A stretch of DNA of 64,000 nucleotides from Sanguinoderma infundibulare (GCA_032821775.1 JAVLRN010000007.1:2976001-3040000); one strand, 5' to 3'. Shown: positions 10,974 through 22,923, counted from the stretch's first letter. Program-made: numbers and translations. Notes: generated by a model from the sequence alone, not told the origin.

Positions 10974-12384
10974 CGTGTGCGTTTTTCTCTTCTCTCCTCT
11001 CTCGATCTTTTCAGTCGGGTGTGGCCTGCTGAAAGCGGACGGCGCGCACACGCAAAGCACAAGTTAGCTGCTTGCATTCATTTCCAGGCTGAAGGCTGTC
11101 GATCTTGCTCACCTCGGTCGTCAGTATCGGGTCCGTGATGGGATGAGTGGGGTGGGGGCTGAGACTGGGCGGGCGCGGGCACCGCGATGCGAAGGGGTTT
11201 TGTATGATCATCACGGCGGGCAGCAGAACCTGGGAAACGTCGATCGCCCTCGGAGCACCCTCAGCTCTGCGGCACGGATGTGATGCACGATCCGTCGAAT
11301 TCGATATGTCGGCCGGGCGCCCACCAATCACATCTCAGTCTCGCTCCAGCCATCGCTGCACATCTCATGCGGGCGGCGAGGCGGTGAGTAGGCGTCGTCA
11401 GGATACCTTTGGTTAGCCGTCAGGTCCGGAGCCTGTTTGGGACCGCCACTTGCTGATGTCTCTCGCGACTGCTGCGAGCTCGACTGTGCCGCACACCTGC
11501 CTGTGATCGCAAGTTAGCAGTAGATGCGTATGGCATGAACGCACGCGCCGGCGCGACAGGGGCGCTGGAAAGCCGCTTGACGTCATCTGCATGGTAGCTA
11601 GCGGGAGATGCAGGGACGAAATTCGAACGACATGAAAAATGTGTTTAGTTCTCACCCGAAGCCATCGTCCACCCGTTGTTCATATCCAAAGAGGTACCAT
11701 TGGACTCGCAAGTAGCTCGCCCGAAGGCATCTGCGGGGCCGTAAGCTACTAATAAGTCCGTTCTCAGCGATGACTAGTACACTGAGAATGAAGCCTCTGA
11801 GGGAACTTGGGACACAGCAGTGTTAAACGATAACATACCTTTCTTCCTCCTTTGCTGCGACATATCCGGTCTTTGGCGTACAGTCATGAGAGAGACGCAT
11901 TCAAACATCCAACCTGCAGATAGTGTTGCAGCCTGGGACACTGAGGCATCGACCCCCCAATTGTCATGGATGGTATGGATTGTGTAACAGATCACGCGTA
12001 TATGACATCAATAGATTAGATAAGGACTATCAGTAATTACATGTGGCTAGGCGCGCGCCATACCTGATGCGTGCCGGGACGTGGCGGGGCTCGTCAGCCG
12101 TTCACCACGTCCACCACGACTCACATATTGTACTGTTCTCGAATAGAGACTGGTACGTTTCAGGTATGTGTGAACTGGGCGACCCTCAACAAGTATTACA
12201 CTTTTTTACACTCCTCCGCTCAACAGCGGATTTCTATTCCAGGATAGTGCACAAGGCACACCGTGTCCAAGCCCTGCCCGTCTCGTCCACTTGGTGATCC
12301 CCCTCAGCAAGTCCCGCAGGTCCCTCCTTCAAGCATGCAGGGACTGACTGCCAACTCTCCAACAAAGAGCGTTGTCGTGCCGCT
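10974..12384. other. No gene recognised
   Basis: Spacer with scattered short frames; no domain or splice series. Its right end borders the decayed F-box-like copy. Confidence 0.5.
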
Positions 12385-12991
12385 TCATCGACGAACGCGC
12401 CGTCGCTATGCTCGACAGGCTTCGCTCCTCCCTGACCAAGACGACAAGCATGGATTGCGCCATATGGGCGACCCCGGACCAGTATGCGCCGCCACCAGGC
12501 CACGCTCGAGAAATTCACCTTGCTCTCCGTGGAGGTGGCCAGCGTCACCTATCTTCGCTTCGAATTCTCTTACTCTCGAGCGAGCAAGCTGGACGGGAAA
12601 CATGAAGAGTGGTTCATGAGTCCTACCGCCTCCTGGAGCTCTCAGCTTATCTATTCGCTATCTTCGCAGATCGCACTTCTGGAGCTCATGCAGAAGCTGT
12701 CGGCGCATCGAGCGCGGTTGTTACGCTCGGTCCGACGATTCCGCTTCCGATGACGATGCGGCTTCTATCCCTGCCACTTCGATGACCTTACTGACCGAGG
12801 CGCATGTCATACGCGCCAGCCCGTCTTCCTCGATATCACCAACTATGGCCCCAAATATTGGTCTGTTGAACGTAGGTAGAGATCCGACCGCTGCGGTGTC
12901 ATCAAAGAGCTGGACCCTGCTGCTGGCGGCGACCTTGTGTTTACGCAGGGCCTGGAGTTCGCGTATCGTCTCCAAGACGGTCGCGACGTTT
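12385..12991 (+). pseudogene. Decayed, internally deleted copy of the adjacent F-box-like gene
   Basis: Segments match the intact gene at 13486-15079 in order. VAMLDRLRSSLTK aligns with VAMLDKLGSSLTT; RHQATLEKF with RHQATLERL; VTYLRFEFSYSRASK with VTHLRLDLSCSRTDN; and KELDPAAGGDLVFTQGLEF (near 12908-12965) with TELDPALGPELVRTQGLGV. The ~470 bp that lie between the second and third matches in the intact gene are missing here, and the matching segments are in different frames. The N-terminal third has no counterpart. This is a truncated tandem duplicate that has lost coding capacity. Confidence 0.7.
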
Positions 12992-13485
12992 GAGGACACA
13001 TGCTCCGATAGACAACGATGTACAGAAAAAACAAGTTGTTTTGCAGTTCAGGTTGTGGAGCGCGGCGACGAACGTCCGGTGGCTCCCGGTTCCACGCCAG
13101 CGCCGTCGGCCACTCGTGCATCACAGTCGACCTCCTGCCGCCGCGCGGGGTCCGCGATACCGCGAGCTTGGCGACCATGCGGCTGACCATCATGTCGTGC
13201 ATGATGGTGGTGGGCGAGCGCGGCGCTCGACTTCGGTGTAGCCCTTCATCGATTCACCGAGCGGGGTCTTGTGAGCGATGACCGCTGGTGGTGCCAGAGG
13301 ATTTTGTTGTTCCGGAACATGCACGGACCTCATCTGCCAAAACGCTGACGTCTGCCCAATTGTTTCCTAGGCTTATTTATTCCCGCAACGTGAATTCGTT
13401 CCTCATCACCGAACTCGAACTCCAACCATCTTCACCACCCCCGCACCCCTCCGCACCCTCGCAACTTCAACCGTAGAGTGGCAAT
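12992..13485. other. Promoter-side spacer
   Basis: About 490 bp between the decayed copy and the intact gene. A pyrimidine-rich stretch near 13425-13470 precedes the ATG and probably belongs to the promoter or 5'UTR. No gene seen. Confidence 0.45.
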
Positions 13486-15079
13486 ATGGCCGCAAGCATT
13501 ATCAAGTACGTACTGCCAGTATTCTCAATATTGAGTCGAATACTGAAACAGTGAAACCTTGTCATGTCAGACGCGACAACACGCTCGGAGACTGTCCGTT
13601 GAACGCCGATGTCCTCTATCTCGTGTTCCTCCAGATCCCGAGTCAATCCGACATGTCGCACATGATGCAGGCGTCCAAGAGCTTCTACGCTACGGGCCTC
13701 AAGCCTCTCCTCCGTCGTGGCGTTACTATCAAGGACCAGCTGGATCTCATGTCCTTCTACCGCTTCCTGCTCGGCGACGCTCCCTCTCGTGCCCCTCACA
13801 TCCGCAAACTTCGCCTTTCCATCGGCGCAGGACTTCTACCACAAGAATACGACGCGGAATGCTACCGCACACTGATCCAAATTTTTGGTCTGACGAAAGA
13901 ACTCTGGGATCTCGAGATGGACAATTCCGAAAACCTTCTCTCTGATTCTTCCGCCTTGTCCAGGGCTGTTGAAGCACTACCTCACCTCCGCCGTGTCTCC
14001 GTCAGCTGTGCTGCGGCAAGCACTGTCGCGATGCTCGACAAACTTGGCTCTTCCCTGACCACCATGGATGTCGTCGGTTGTGGAAGGGAGGGCCCCCAGC
14101 GCTTTACTATTAGCCGTCACCAAGCAACGCTCGAGAGGCTCTCCGTGCGCAATGTCCGGATCATGGATTCCTCCCTCCAATTCCCCAACCTACGCGCTCT
14201 CTATCTCGATCCCGACGACGGCTTCCTCGACGGCTTCGACACATACATCCTGCAGCAAGTCTTCCCAAACCTCACTTACCTCGAGCTCTCCCCCATCGTG
14301 CAACTGCGTGAGTTCTTAACGGTCATCCGGGAGCAAAACCAAGCCCGCCAATTACACGGCTTGTGGCAGCGTCTAGAGCACGTCAGGGGTCACCCGGATC
14401 TGCTTTACGCTCTCCGGCTCTCCAGCCACATCAGGCGAGTCGACACTGTGTTGGACAGTAATACAAACCAGCAGAGGCTGCATGCGCTCATCGCCGAGAC
14501 GACGCCTTCTCACCTCGTCCTCCACGCCACCTATTCCTTTGTACTCGATTACTGGGATCGCCAACCCGACCGTCTACTTGGGCCCCTGCTTGACATTGTA
14601 GCGAAAGCTAGTGGCGTCACCCATCTCCGCCTGGATTTGTCTTGTTCCCGCACAGACAACATTGGATATGAATGTCTTCTGGTGAGTGTATCACGCTATA
14701 TACTCGGAGATCTCAGCCCATCTGGCGATTGTGTGTGCAGAACAAGCTGCTGGAGCTCGTCCAGGGGTTGACGGTCTCGGCGAAGTTCTTGATCCTTCGC
14801 CTCGAACAACGCGGAGAACAGCCGAGTCCACTCTGGCACGTTGAACCTTGCTCCCCCACCCGCCATACTTCCCGCTGCGACGACGTCGTGCGCCGGCTTG
14901 CTGGTACATGTTCTGCACTCCAGTATGTCTCGTTTGACTTCACCGGTTACGCCCCAAGAGACTGGTCGATCGAACGCGCAGATTCGACTGTGGCGATCAC
15001 AGAGCTGGATCCCGCTCTTGGCCCCGAGCTTGTGCGTACGCAGGGCTTGGGAGTTCACGTATCCTGGACAAGAATGTAG
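13486..15079 (+). CDS. F-box-like/LRR-like protein
   Basis: Three exons: 13486-13505, 13571-14681 and 14741-15079. The 65- and 59-nt introns have GTACGT/GTGAGT donors and join in frame, giving 489 residues. Exon 1 encodes only MAASIIK. Residues 11-50 (LNADVLYLVFLQIPSQSDMS, then HMMQASKSFYATGLKPLL) show the F-box pattern, so a role as an SCF ubiquitin-ligase adaptor is the family expectation. The rest is made of Leu-rich strand/loop units (LPHLRRVSVS, FPNLRALYLD, FPNLTYLELS) as in Agaricomycete F-box/LRR proteins. The first exon makes this start preferable to the ATG inside intron 1. A decayed duplicate lies 0.5 kb upstream. No substrate can be named. Confidence 0.75.
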
Positions 15080-15932
15080 TGTTATCTGAGTACGGATGCT
15101 GCGATATTTAGAGTGGGGAATCATGAGATGTCGAATTCATTGTTTTCGAGCATGATGACTGTGTATTGGACGAATCTGTATCAACCTTTCTGAGCTCATC
15201 GAGTCGCATTATCATGACTGCCGATGGCTCAATCGAGATCTTTTCTACTTCGGCAACGCCGACGTGTACGACGATGTATTAATGTGTAGCACACCCCACT
15301 CAATCGAGAGGTCGGGAACCTTGTCGGAAGCAACATTCCATTTCCAGTTGCAAAGCCTGATATATGGGTTCGTGAAAATTCACTGCACACATCGTGAATA
15401 GCCGTAACAAGTTCTCTGCAGGTCATGAGGGAACCTCACGCTTGTGAGCTTCAGTAACAAAACGCGGCGTGCGGGTCGCCCTCAGGCAACTGAAACCGGG
15501 ATCAGTTTAGAACGCAGGCTTTGGAAGACAAGATTCCCTGCACCGCACCTCGTCCGAAACCCTTGGACAGCCCGTCAATGAAGTTGTTCGCCTTCTAGAA
15601 GCGGCACGCCCCTCTCCGCTCGCTGCCAATTATCATGTACATTCCAAGACACGACGGACACGTGGCATACAAGCAGTAGTACCTAACAAGTGTCTGGCAT
15701 ACATAGAGAGCGTCGGGCCGCGCGGTAGCGTACACGAAACACGCACCCGGGTGTGAGCACGTCTCATACTCCGCGCGGTGTTCATACCCGTGATCAATGA
15801 ACAGCTGGGCCGCCTCCCGCGTCGTAAACTGGATCAACGCATGCGAGCTGTCCGCGGGATCGAGGAGACCGAAGACATGTATCCGTATCCCGCCGCGATG
15901 ACTTCAGTCTACAATGGGAAGCCCTCGGTCGG
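15080..15932. other. Spacer with one coding-like minus-strand frame
   Basis: Between convergent genes. On the minus strand about 15880-15650 reads coherently (HVFGLLDPADSSHALIQFTT, then REAAQLFIDHGYEHRAEYET), but it has no ATG and no clear splice partners. It may be a lost exon or a fragment of a neighbouring gene; the family is not recognised. Confidence 0.3.
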
Positions 15933-18238
15933 CTACCACTCAATTGATCCGAAGACAGTGGTGGAAGCAGACGTCGAGGGCCCCGCGATGAACTCCGGCT
16001 CCAGCCTGGGGGGTGGGAGAGCCTCCATGACCGCGGAATGCAACCTCTTGACACCCTGGGGAGAGGAGGGCGGGCTGGACGCTCCGCGTTTACGCGGGGC
16101 AGAGGTGGTGTTCATCGCGGTGGCGGGCACGCTAGTGGGGGGATAAACCACACTGACCTCCCGCAGCATGCCGTCGAAGTCGTTAACCCCGGCGGTGCCG
16201 ACAACGGTACCTTGATGTCCGCGCATGTCCATGGAAGATAGGGGGAGAGTTGGCGTCGGTTCCTCGTACAATGGCATGCGAGGTGGGGATGACGTGCTGG
16301 CGATAGTGCTGCGGCTGCCAGTGGCAGTGGGCAGCACGCCACCGCCCTTCTGCTCCTTAAGATGCTCGAGCGACGGAAACGAGACCCCGGCGTCTTTGCA
16401 CATCTTCTCGTAGACGCCGCCGAGGAGTTCGATGTGAACGACGCGTGTGCCCTCCGGCTGCCTGCTGCAGCACGCGAAAGAGAGTCGTATGGTCCGATCC
16501 TGGTCACCGAAGTCCTTCGATAGATCCTGCCAGAAGTCAATGTGGTCCTCTGCGCAGTCGTGTGTGATGTTGATGTCCTTTTCAAAGCACGAGCCCGGGG
16601 TGATCATGATCTTGGCCCAGTGTGCGCGAGCCCGCTCGGGATGCTCATGGCACAGGCCGAGGTAGAGGCGCTGATCACACACTAGGTCATCGTCATGGAC
16701 GAACCGGATGACCGTAGGCCCGGTGGACTTGTCGATCGCATCGTCCTGTAGTACTGAAAACCCAAGCGCGGACAGTCGAACGATGAGCCAATGGGGGAGG
16801 CGAAACGGTGGTCTCGGATTGCAGTTGAGGGTGAGATCACCCGTTTTGGTGTTTATGAAATCCAGGCCAGAAGGGCGCGGTACGACATAAATGGTCCGCC
16901 ATTGGGCTTCAATGGACCTTCCGTTAAAGCAAATGTTGTTGAGGTCGTTGCCTAGGTTGGCCATACGAATGAGCCGAGGATTGGGATTGTCAACGCCGGT
17001 GTATGCGCAACCGACATAGTAGCGTGGTCGGGTCGGATCATTTCCCTGACTGTCGCGTTGCAGGAATAGACCCAAGTGGTACCCCTTGCGCTGGCACAAG
17101 AGCACGGCGATGGTTATGTGATCAGCCTCGAAGACTGGAAGGCGAAGTTTGACACCGTAGCTTGTCACTGTTACACGCGGGAGCTCGACGCGATCAAAGG
17201 GACCAGTGCGGGCAGCGCCTGCTGCTAGTGAAGTATCATCGAGATCCTATCCAACATATTAGCTGACATGGAATGCGGCGAACAGCGAGGTACACTGACA
17301 AGCGGAGGGTACGGCTGATTCGCATAATTGCCGAGGTCCGGAGTGAAGTTGATTGGAGTAGTCATCTGTCGTGGAGAGACCGCAAGAAGATACCGATATG
17401 GAGTGTCTCCGATTGGCAGTTGGGGATGGAAAGTGCCAAAACCCTCTTTATTCAGAGGTCCTGGAGCTGAATACAATCCAAAGGCGAAGAGACTCGTGTC
17501 TGGATCGTGCCGCATGATCTCGTACTGGAGTCGCGCGAAGGCCTTATTTCCCTCCCCATAGTTCGTCGGCATGCTGACGTCAAAGAGGCCCATCAGGCAG
17601 TATGCCTCGTCTTCTACTCGTGTGGTCTTTCGCCTCGACGCCCAGGACATACGGACCGCAATAGAGTACTCCACGGGCCAGGCCTTCCGAGTGAGGACCG
17701 CGGCGGCGATTCCAGTAATGTCTGCGATTCGGTCCGCGTGTTCGGTTTTGTTCCCGAGCTCGCACCAGTCGACAGATAGGAAGATGAGAAAGGCTGGGGC
17801 GATGAGTTCCTGGAGCGTCCACCCTCGTGTGTGCCAACGGCTATTCCGGAACGCGGAGTCGTCCTCCTTAAGGCCGGGTTTGGAAGGGACGTCGGCGAGG
17901 TAGACGTAGCAGATCTCGGCTTGGGAGTACCATTGGAACATGGAGTTGATCGCCTCGGAGAGCTCGCTGCTGCTTGTCTTGTCGATGCAACACGAGTCGA
18001 TCCAGACCCACCGGTATCCATGCCTCTCCGCGAGGATACAACACTCCCGGATCTTGGGAGAGATGACGTCCCGAGGGTTTTTTCCGTCACGTTTGCATTC
18101 TTCGGCTATCGCCTTCACGTCCTGCAAAGTCTGCTCGTGCCCGTCCCAGGTGTGTGAGAGGATAGCATAACCGCCGTCGACGTCGTCGGCGCTGGTGAAG
18201 TAGTGTAGTTCGGCACGGTCTGTGCTCAGCAGCCACAT
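15933..18238 (-). CDS. HET-domain protein with long C-terminal extension
   Basis: Two exons, 18238-17300 and 17246-15933, joined in phase 0 across a 53-nt intron (GTCAGT...GATAG), give 750 residues. Residues ~1-250 hold a full heterokaryon-incompatibility (HET) domain: YAILSHTWD near 25, GYRWVWIDSCCIDK near 75, SRWHTRGWTLQELIAP near 135 and EDEAYCLMGLFDVSMPTNYG near 215. HET proteins trigger cell death on recognition of non-self, often by fusion with a sensor module. Here about 500 further residues follow, with no NACHT, ANK or WD repeats; they include a sheet-rich region and a Ser/Pro-rich tail. The start MWLLSTDRAELHYF is the canonical position, and an acceptor (CTAACAG) just upstream suggests a 5'UTR intron. 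Family assignment is firm; the trigger is unknown. Confidence 0.88.
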
Positions 18239-19799
18239 GACGTCGCCTGTTAGGGCAGAGCGTAAGCAATTATGAGACGTCGCGATCATAGAGGGAAGTT
18301 GACTTTGACGTACTGGGTGATGTACCCTAATATGAGGACGGGACAAATTGAAGTAGGAGGAGGAGCGCGTTGGCGTCTATGGTGTGCCAGTTTCCCTGTC
18401 CTCTTTTCGTGTTCTCGATGCTGAGCTGAGATCGATGCACGTAGGTGGGTAGATTCGGTTCAGGAGGAGAGGGGGGGAGGGGTGCTTGTTCGCCGCTTGC
18501 AGAGACCTGTAGCCTTTTATAAGAGCTCAGTGTACCGATGACAAATCGTACGTTCGACGTATGCTCACCGCACAAGCAGCAGAGTTGACATCGAGTGTGT
18601 GGACTGGGGTCGGGCGAACAAGACATGAGGTGTTTGTCCAGTCTTGCGTGCGGCGACCTGCAGGGTGTTATTAGAGTTCAATGCATACAGTTTATAACAT
18701 GTTGTACAGTCGATGGATATTCACCAGATCTTTGCGAGGGGTGCTATGGGGACACAATGTCAAGCGACAGGACAGAGGTTTACATGACAGGCCACTCACA
18801 CAAGATGTCTACTGAAACGACAGACCGTGTTTTGGAATACAACCGGAAAAGTGCTGCTGCACGAAAGGCAAACAATCGAGATCGAGGATCCATACGTTGA
18901 CAGACCAGTTAAGGACTTGATGGGCTTGTAGTCTCAGCATTCAAGGTGCAGTCTCGAGGATTGAATATTGAGTTTTGAATGTGTACACCAAAGTGCGTTC
19001 CACAAGGAGCCGTGTACAACGGGACCTGCAGGTTCGACGCCTATTAGCCGTCAGCTGCCGGAGATAGACGCGGGACAGCACAGCCACCTTCCCACAAATG
19101 GCGCCCCTAAAATGAGCCTTAAACGAAACACAAGCTGGGTTCGAACACCCAGCCCAACACATTGGCCAGGCGCTCTGACCAGTAAGTAGGCTTTGACTTT
19201 CTAGTTTGTTCTAGACTCATATACCTTTAAATGCCCTCCATCGCCGAGGAAGACACTGCAAACTTGGAATCGGGCTTGGACGATCCCAATCCCAGTCCAG
19301 ACCCGGAGACAGCCAATGGTCAAGTATCCTCGAGCACGGTCAATTCGTGCTGATCGTTGCACAGGTGTGCCCTACCTCGCTCTAACCGCGAAGATTGCGG
19401 CTCACGTCCTCGGTCTACAGATGTACGCTAGATGTTGTACTTGGTAGATTCTGGCATGCGCGCTGGTCGCGAAGCTGTTAGACTCGTGTTCGTACCGCGG
19501 AGTGGAATACGCTAGATGGAACGTGTGGAATCTTTCAAATGTGGCTCTGTTCTCTAGTATTGAGTTTTCTTGGATGGCTGTTCTGAATGATATAACTTAT
19601 GACAGGCTGGTGCATTTGGAATACAACTTGAAAGCCTTCTTGTCAATCCGGCACAGAAGCGTCATATGTACGTATACAGTGTTTTCCAATCCAGTGACAT
19701 ACCAATGATGCGGGACGAAATGGTCCATGATCGTTGATTACAGACTGTTATCCTTAAGCTCAAAGTCGACGTTTCTTGGATAGAGCTGCCGCCATATCC
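18239..19799. other. No gene recognised; tRNA-like box noted
   Basis: About 1.5 kb without convincing coding. On the minus strand 19190-19130 has a TGGTCAGAGC segment followed by GTTCGAACCCAGC, resembling tRNA A and B boxes, but no acceptor stem can be formed. Confidence 0.4.
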
Positions 19800-20111
19800 T
19801 CAAGCATTTCCTCTTGTCTTTCGTTGGAGTTTGGGCGTATGTCTGAGTGGATGGTCCAGGCAGGACTGGATTCCGATGGTGACCGAGACATCTTCCGAGC
19901 CTGTGAGAGACGGCTGTGTGGGGATGGCATGTGTCAGCGATGCTACAAGGAGAGGAGCAGGCTGCAACGGCTCGGAGAAAATGGCGTACCGGTCTGTCGA
20001 CGTCGACGTCGAACGTTTCACCTGGGGAAAGCGTTGTGCCGGCAGCTGGGGCTACTATCTGCACCCCCTGCGCGACCACGGACAGCATGAAGGAAGCACT
20101 GCGTTACGCAT
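19800..20111 (-). pseudogene. Decayed member of the small secreted-protein family (copy A)
   Basis: Exon 1 of the family is recognisable from 20088 (VQIVAPAAGTTLSPGETFDV, then DVDRP) and ends at a GTACGC donor at 19989, as in the intact copies. The signal peptide is broken: an ATG at 20111 (MRNAVLPS) is one frame off, and a TAA precedes the in-frame MLSVVAQ. After a TCTCACAG acceptor the exon-2 core SEDVSVTIGIQSC is present but out of phase. The sequence then degenerates before the second Cys, the N-[FY]-T sequon and exon 3. A relic at the left end of the array. Confidence 0.75.
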
Positions 20112-20917
20112 GATGGAAGAGACCAGGCAGGCAGAGGTGGTGAGTGCCATCTTGCCTGTATATATCCTAACAATGTGGCCAGCGGCACTCGGAGGATGGT
20201 AGCATATACCGTGCGTCTGTACTTCGTGTGGCCATACCTTCCCATTTTTGTACTCCCAACAAACCAGCCCTTGAAGCTTGAAGGTGAGTGGAAGCGCTTC
20301 GTACCACACGAGCTCCGACCGACCGCACATAACTCAGCCTGCTTCCCTGTTCTACATAGTTGTCGACCCTGCAGTGGCGCTTCTCAAACTCACATCGTCC
20401 TACCACCGGTCATGGAAGGGATGCGTGCTGACTAAAGTGTAAGCACAACCCACAATTTACCCTTGCAGGCGGCTAATTCTGACCCACGTTCCTATCTCTC
20501 TGCATCGGAGCGCACAAGCTGGCGCGCCACGTTCTCTGCTTAGTCGTCGTCCCGCATGGTCCAAGTCCCAGGAGGTGCAACCTTTTCCCGATACAGTTCG
20601 CTTGGTCGGGCTAGGATGGCCTCCTCCGACTTCAATGCCCGGCTCGTCTCACCGCCCCATAGGCTTGCAATCCCTGTTCGACTGCGGACGCGCACTCCGC
20701 CTTCAGAAACACTGTCTAATGGGGACACAAAGCGCTGCCGGTGGCGCGCCGATGCTACATTTGGTGACACACACCTCCAGCGTACCGCTCCGTCTTCGCA
20801 AAGAGGTGCAATAAGCTCTGGTTTCATCTTGTCGCTTCCCGCTGTCTAGAGGTGGCGTGCGGCATGCGATGGTCTCGCCATGCGTACGCTTGCAAGTTAA
20901 GCACTCGTACTGGAGCA
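20112..20917. other. Spacer left of secreted-protein copy B
   Basis: About 0.8 kb between the decayed copy A and the promoter of copy B. No coding pattern seen. Confidence 0.45.
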
Positions 20918-20923
20918 TATAAA
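20918..20923 (+). promoter_or_regulatory. TATA box of secreted-protein copy B
   Basis: TATAAA, 78 nt before the ATG at 21001, within CATATAAAGCC. Position and sequence fit a core promoter; similar elements precede the other intact array members. Confidence 0.6.
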
Positions 20924-21000
20924 GCCTTCTCCTCCTGCACCATAGGCCCTGCTAAGAGATCCTCTTCGATTCCTTGCAAAACTCCTCACATCCCAGCAAG

Positions 21001-21563
21001 ATGAAGTTTGCATTCGTCGCCGCACTTCTCGCTAGCGTCGCTGTCGCCCAAAGGGTTGTCATCAGCGCCCCTCCGCCCAACTCGACCTTCTCTCCTGGCG
21101 ATCAGGTGCTGGTTGAGGTCAGCAAGCCCGTACGTCGTCTATTGCTTCACTCGGTGCACAACAACGCAATGCTGACAAAACCCTGCAGGACTCGCTCTCC
21201 AACTCGCAGGACGTCTCGGTCGCGATCGGCCTTCTCTCCTGCGCGGGACGGGCCCCGTCCGGCACGTGCGACGGCATCGACCCCACCCAAGAGCTCGGCA
21301 CCGTCCTCTTCGCAGGACCTTACACGCCTCAGCTCGCGAACCCGGGGAGCACGACGCTCGTGCAGAACTACACCGTCACGATCCCGAGCGACTTCCCGTC
21401 CGGGCCCGCGCTCTTGTCCGTTCCCCACTTTGTCCTTGTTGGGGTGCGTCCTAGATCACGATTCGGATTCTTTCCGTGGGGCGCGTAGCTGATTCGAGCG
21501 TTCTTACAGGCACTGTTCATGCCGTCCCTGGATGACCCGAGCGAGACCATCTTCATTCAGTAA
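21001..21563 (+). CDS. Small secreted protein, array copy B
   Basis: Exons 21001-21129, 21189-21443 and 21510-21563, both introns phase 0, give 145 residues. A signal peptide (MKFAFVAALLASVAVA) precedes mature QRVVISAPPPNSTFSPGDQ. Exon 1 ends in EVSKP. Exon 2 contains DVSVAIGLLSC, a C-x8-C pair, FAGPYTPQ, the sequon N-Y-T in QNYTVTIP and PHFVLVG. Exon 3 is ALFMPSLDDPSETIFIQ. The protein is probably extracellular and N-glycosylated. The repeated strand pattern, starting with an AP..NS...PG segment and ending in TVTIPS, resembles Kre9/Knh1-like wall domains, but I cannot assign a family. It is closest to copy C next door, sharing most of the exon-2 core. Confidence 0.85.
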
Positions 21564-21851
21564 TTGCGGATTCAGATGACGACAGCACTACAGTTAGGAA
21601 ATCCCAACTTAGGCTTATGCTTAGAGGACGAAATGTCTGTTAACGGTCCTAGTTGCTCGGGACGAATCGTAAATGGATTCGAAACACCGAGAGCGATCCA
21701 ATCCCGCGCGGCCTGGCATCTCCACTCGTGAACGTACTGGAGCGTTCGAGCCTGGGAAGAGTCCTTTAAGTTCTGGTATTCGCGGCTATATTTCACCCGG
21801 CCCAATTCGCCTATAGGCCGCTAGTCCACCGGCAGTGCAAACGTTTGAGAG

Positions 21852-21859
21852 TATATATA
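21852..21859 (+). promoter_or_regulatory. TATA-like box of secreted-protein copy C
   Basis: TATATATA about 105 nt before the ATG at 21961, in a short spacer (under 400 bp) downstream of copy B. Confidence 0.5.
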
Positions 21860-21960
21860 TGCATGCCATCGAGCACGAGCATCCGTTCATCGAAAGGCAG
21901 CACCAAGACCTTTACCACAACTCGAACCCCAACTGCTCTCTTCCGATCTCAATCTCAGCG

Positions 21961-22603
21961 ATGCTGACGACTTTCATCCTCTCTCTTACGTGCATCTTGC
22001 TGTCCGCGCTCACCGCCGCGCAGAACGCCTTCATATACGCCCCTCCGCCCCGGTCCACATTCGCGCCGGGCGAGAGCTTCGTGGTTGACATCGACAGGCC
22101 GGTACGCCACGTCCTTCCGTCCTCTCAAAGCACCCCGCCCCTCACCCATCGTTCTCGCACTCGTGCCTTCAGGACAGCCTCACGAACTCGCACGACGTCT
22201 CGGTCGCGATCGGCCTCCTCTCCTGCGTCGGCCGCGCCCCTCCGGGGACCTGCGATGGCATCGACTCAGCCTGGATGCTCGGCGACATCCTGTACGCGGG
22301 CCCGTATGCGCCCGTGGCGCCCGACGGCGCGAACGCGTACGAGAACTTCACCGTCACCGTCCCCGCCGACTTCCAGCCTGGCCCTGCGGTCCTCGCCGCG
22401 GCGCACTTCACCCTCGTCGGGGTGAGTACACACATGATTCTGATTCTATTAAGTACACGGCTCCGAAGCCCGGCTCGGACCTGGTCATACGGGGTTAAGA
22501 CGGGCGTAAGGTGCTGACTGACGCTTCTTCGTATTCTATCCAGGCGCTGTTCTGGCCAGACCTCGAGGTTCTGAACCAAACCGTGTTCATCGAGGAGAAC
22601 TAA
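21961..22603 (+). CDS. Small secreted protein, array copy C
   Basis: Exons 21961-22101, 22173-22421 and 22544-22603, both introns phase 0, give 149 residues. The signal peptide is slightly longer than in its relatives (MLTTFILSLTCILLSALTAA). Mature QNAFIYAPPPRSTFAPGESF leads to VDIDRP at the end of exon 1. Exon 2 carries DSLTNSHDVSVAIGLLSC, a C-x8-C pair, YAGPYAPV, sequon N-F-T in ENFTVTVP and AHFTLVG. Exon 3 is ALFWPDLEVLNQTVFIEEN. An in-frame ATG at 21835 is rejected because the signal peptide starts exactly at 21961. Copies B and C are adjacent, co-oriented and the most alike in the array, indicating recent tandem duplication. Confidence 0.85.
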
Positions 22604-22923
22604 GGCACTGAAGAACGTGCACGCCTGGGCTCTCGGGAGAAGTTGTCGGACACTTTAAATGCAAATGCTGAATTGCGTACTTGTAATGGTCGCGCAACGT
22701 GCGTTGTTAATTGAGTTGCAGTACACACGAAGCGCTTCGCATGTGATGTGGATGCGGGCATGTTAACAAACATGGTTCATCGTCGGATCCTGTGTCAGAG
22801 TCAAAGGATATAAGCAATAGAAGTTCGTCTTCCCTCGCTGGTAGTATATACATACAGGAAACTGCTTAGAGCGAAGTCCAGAAAGGTTCCTTGTTTCGAG
22901 ATGTCCGCAACAATCATCCGTGA
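22604..22923. other. Convergent intergenic spacer
   Basis: About 320 bp between the 3' ends of copies C and D; presumably both 3'UTRs. Nothing else seen. Confidence 0.5.

Noticed and set aside
19125..19190. Possible tRNA gene on the minus strand (A-box-like TGGTCAGAGC and B-box-like GTTCGAACC)
   Set aside because: No acceptor stem can be formed with the flanks, the T-loop is one base too long and the D-arm lacks a partner strand. At most a tRNA-derived relic.
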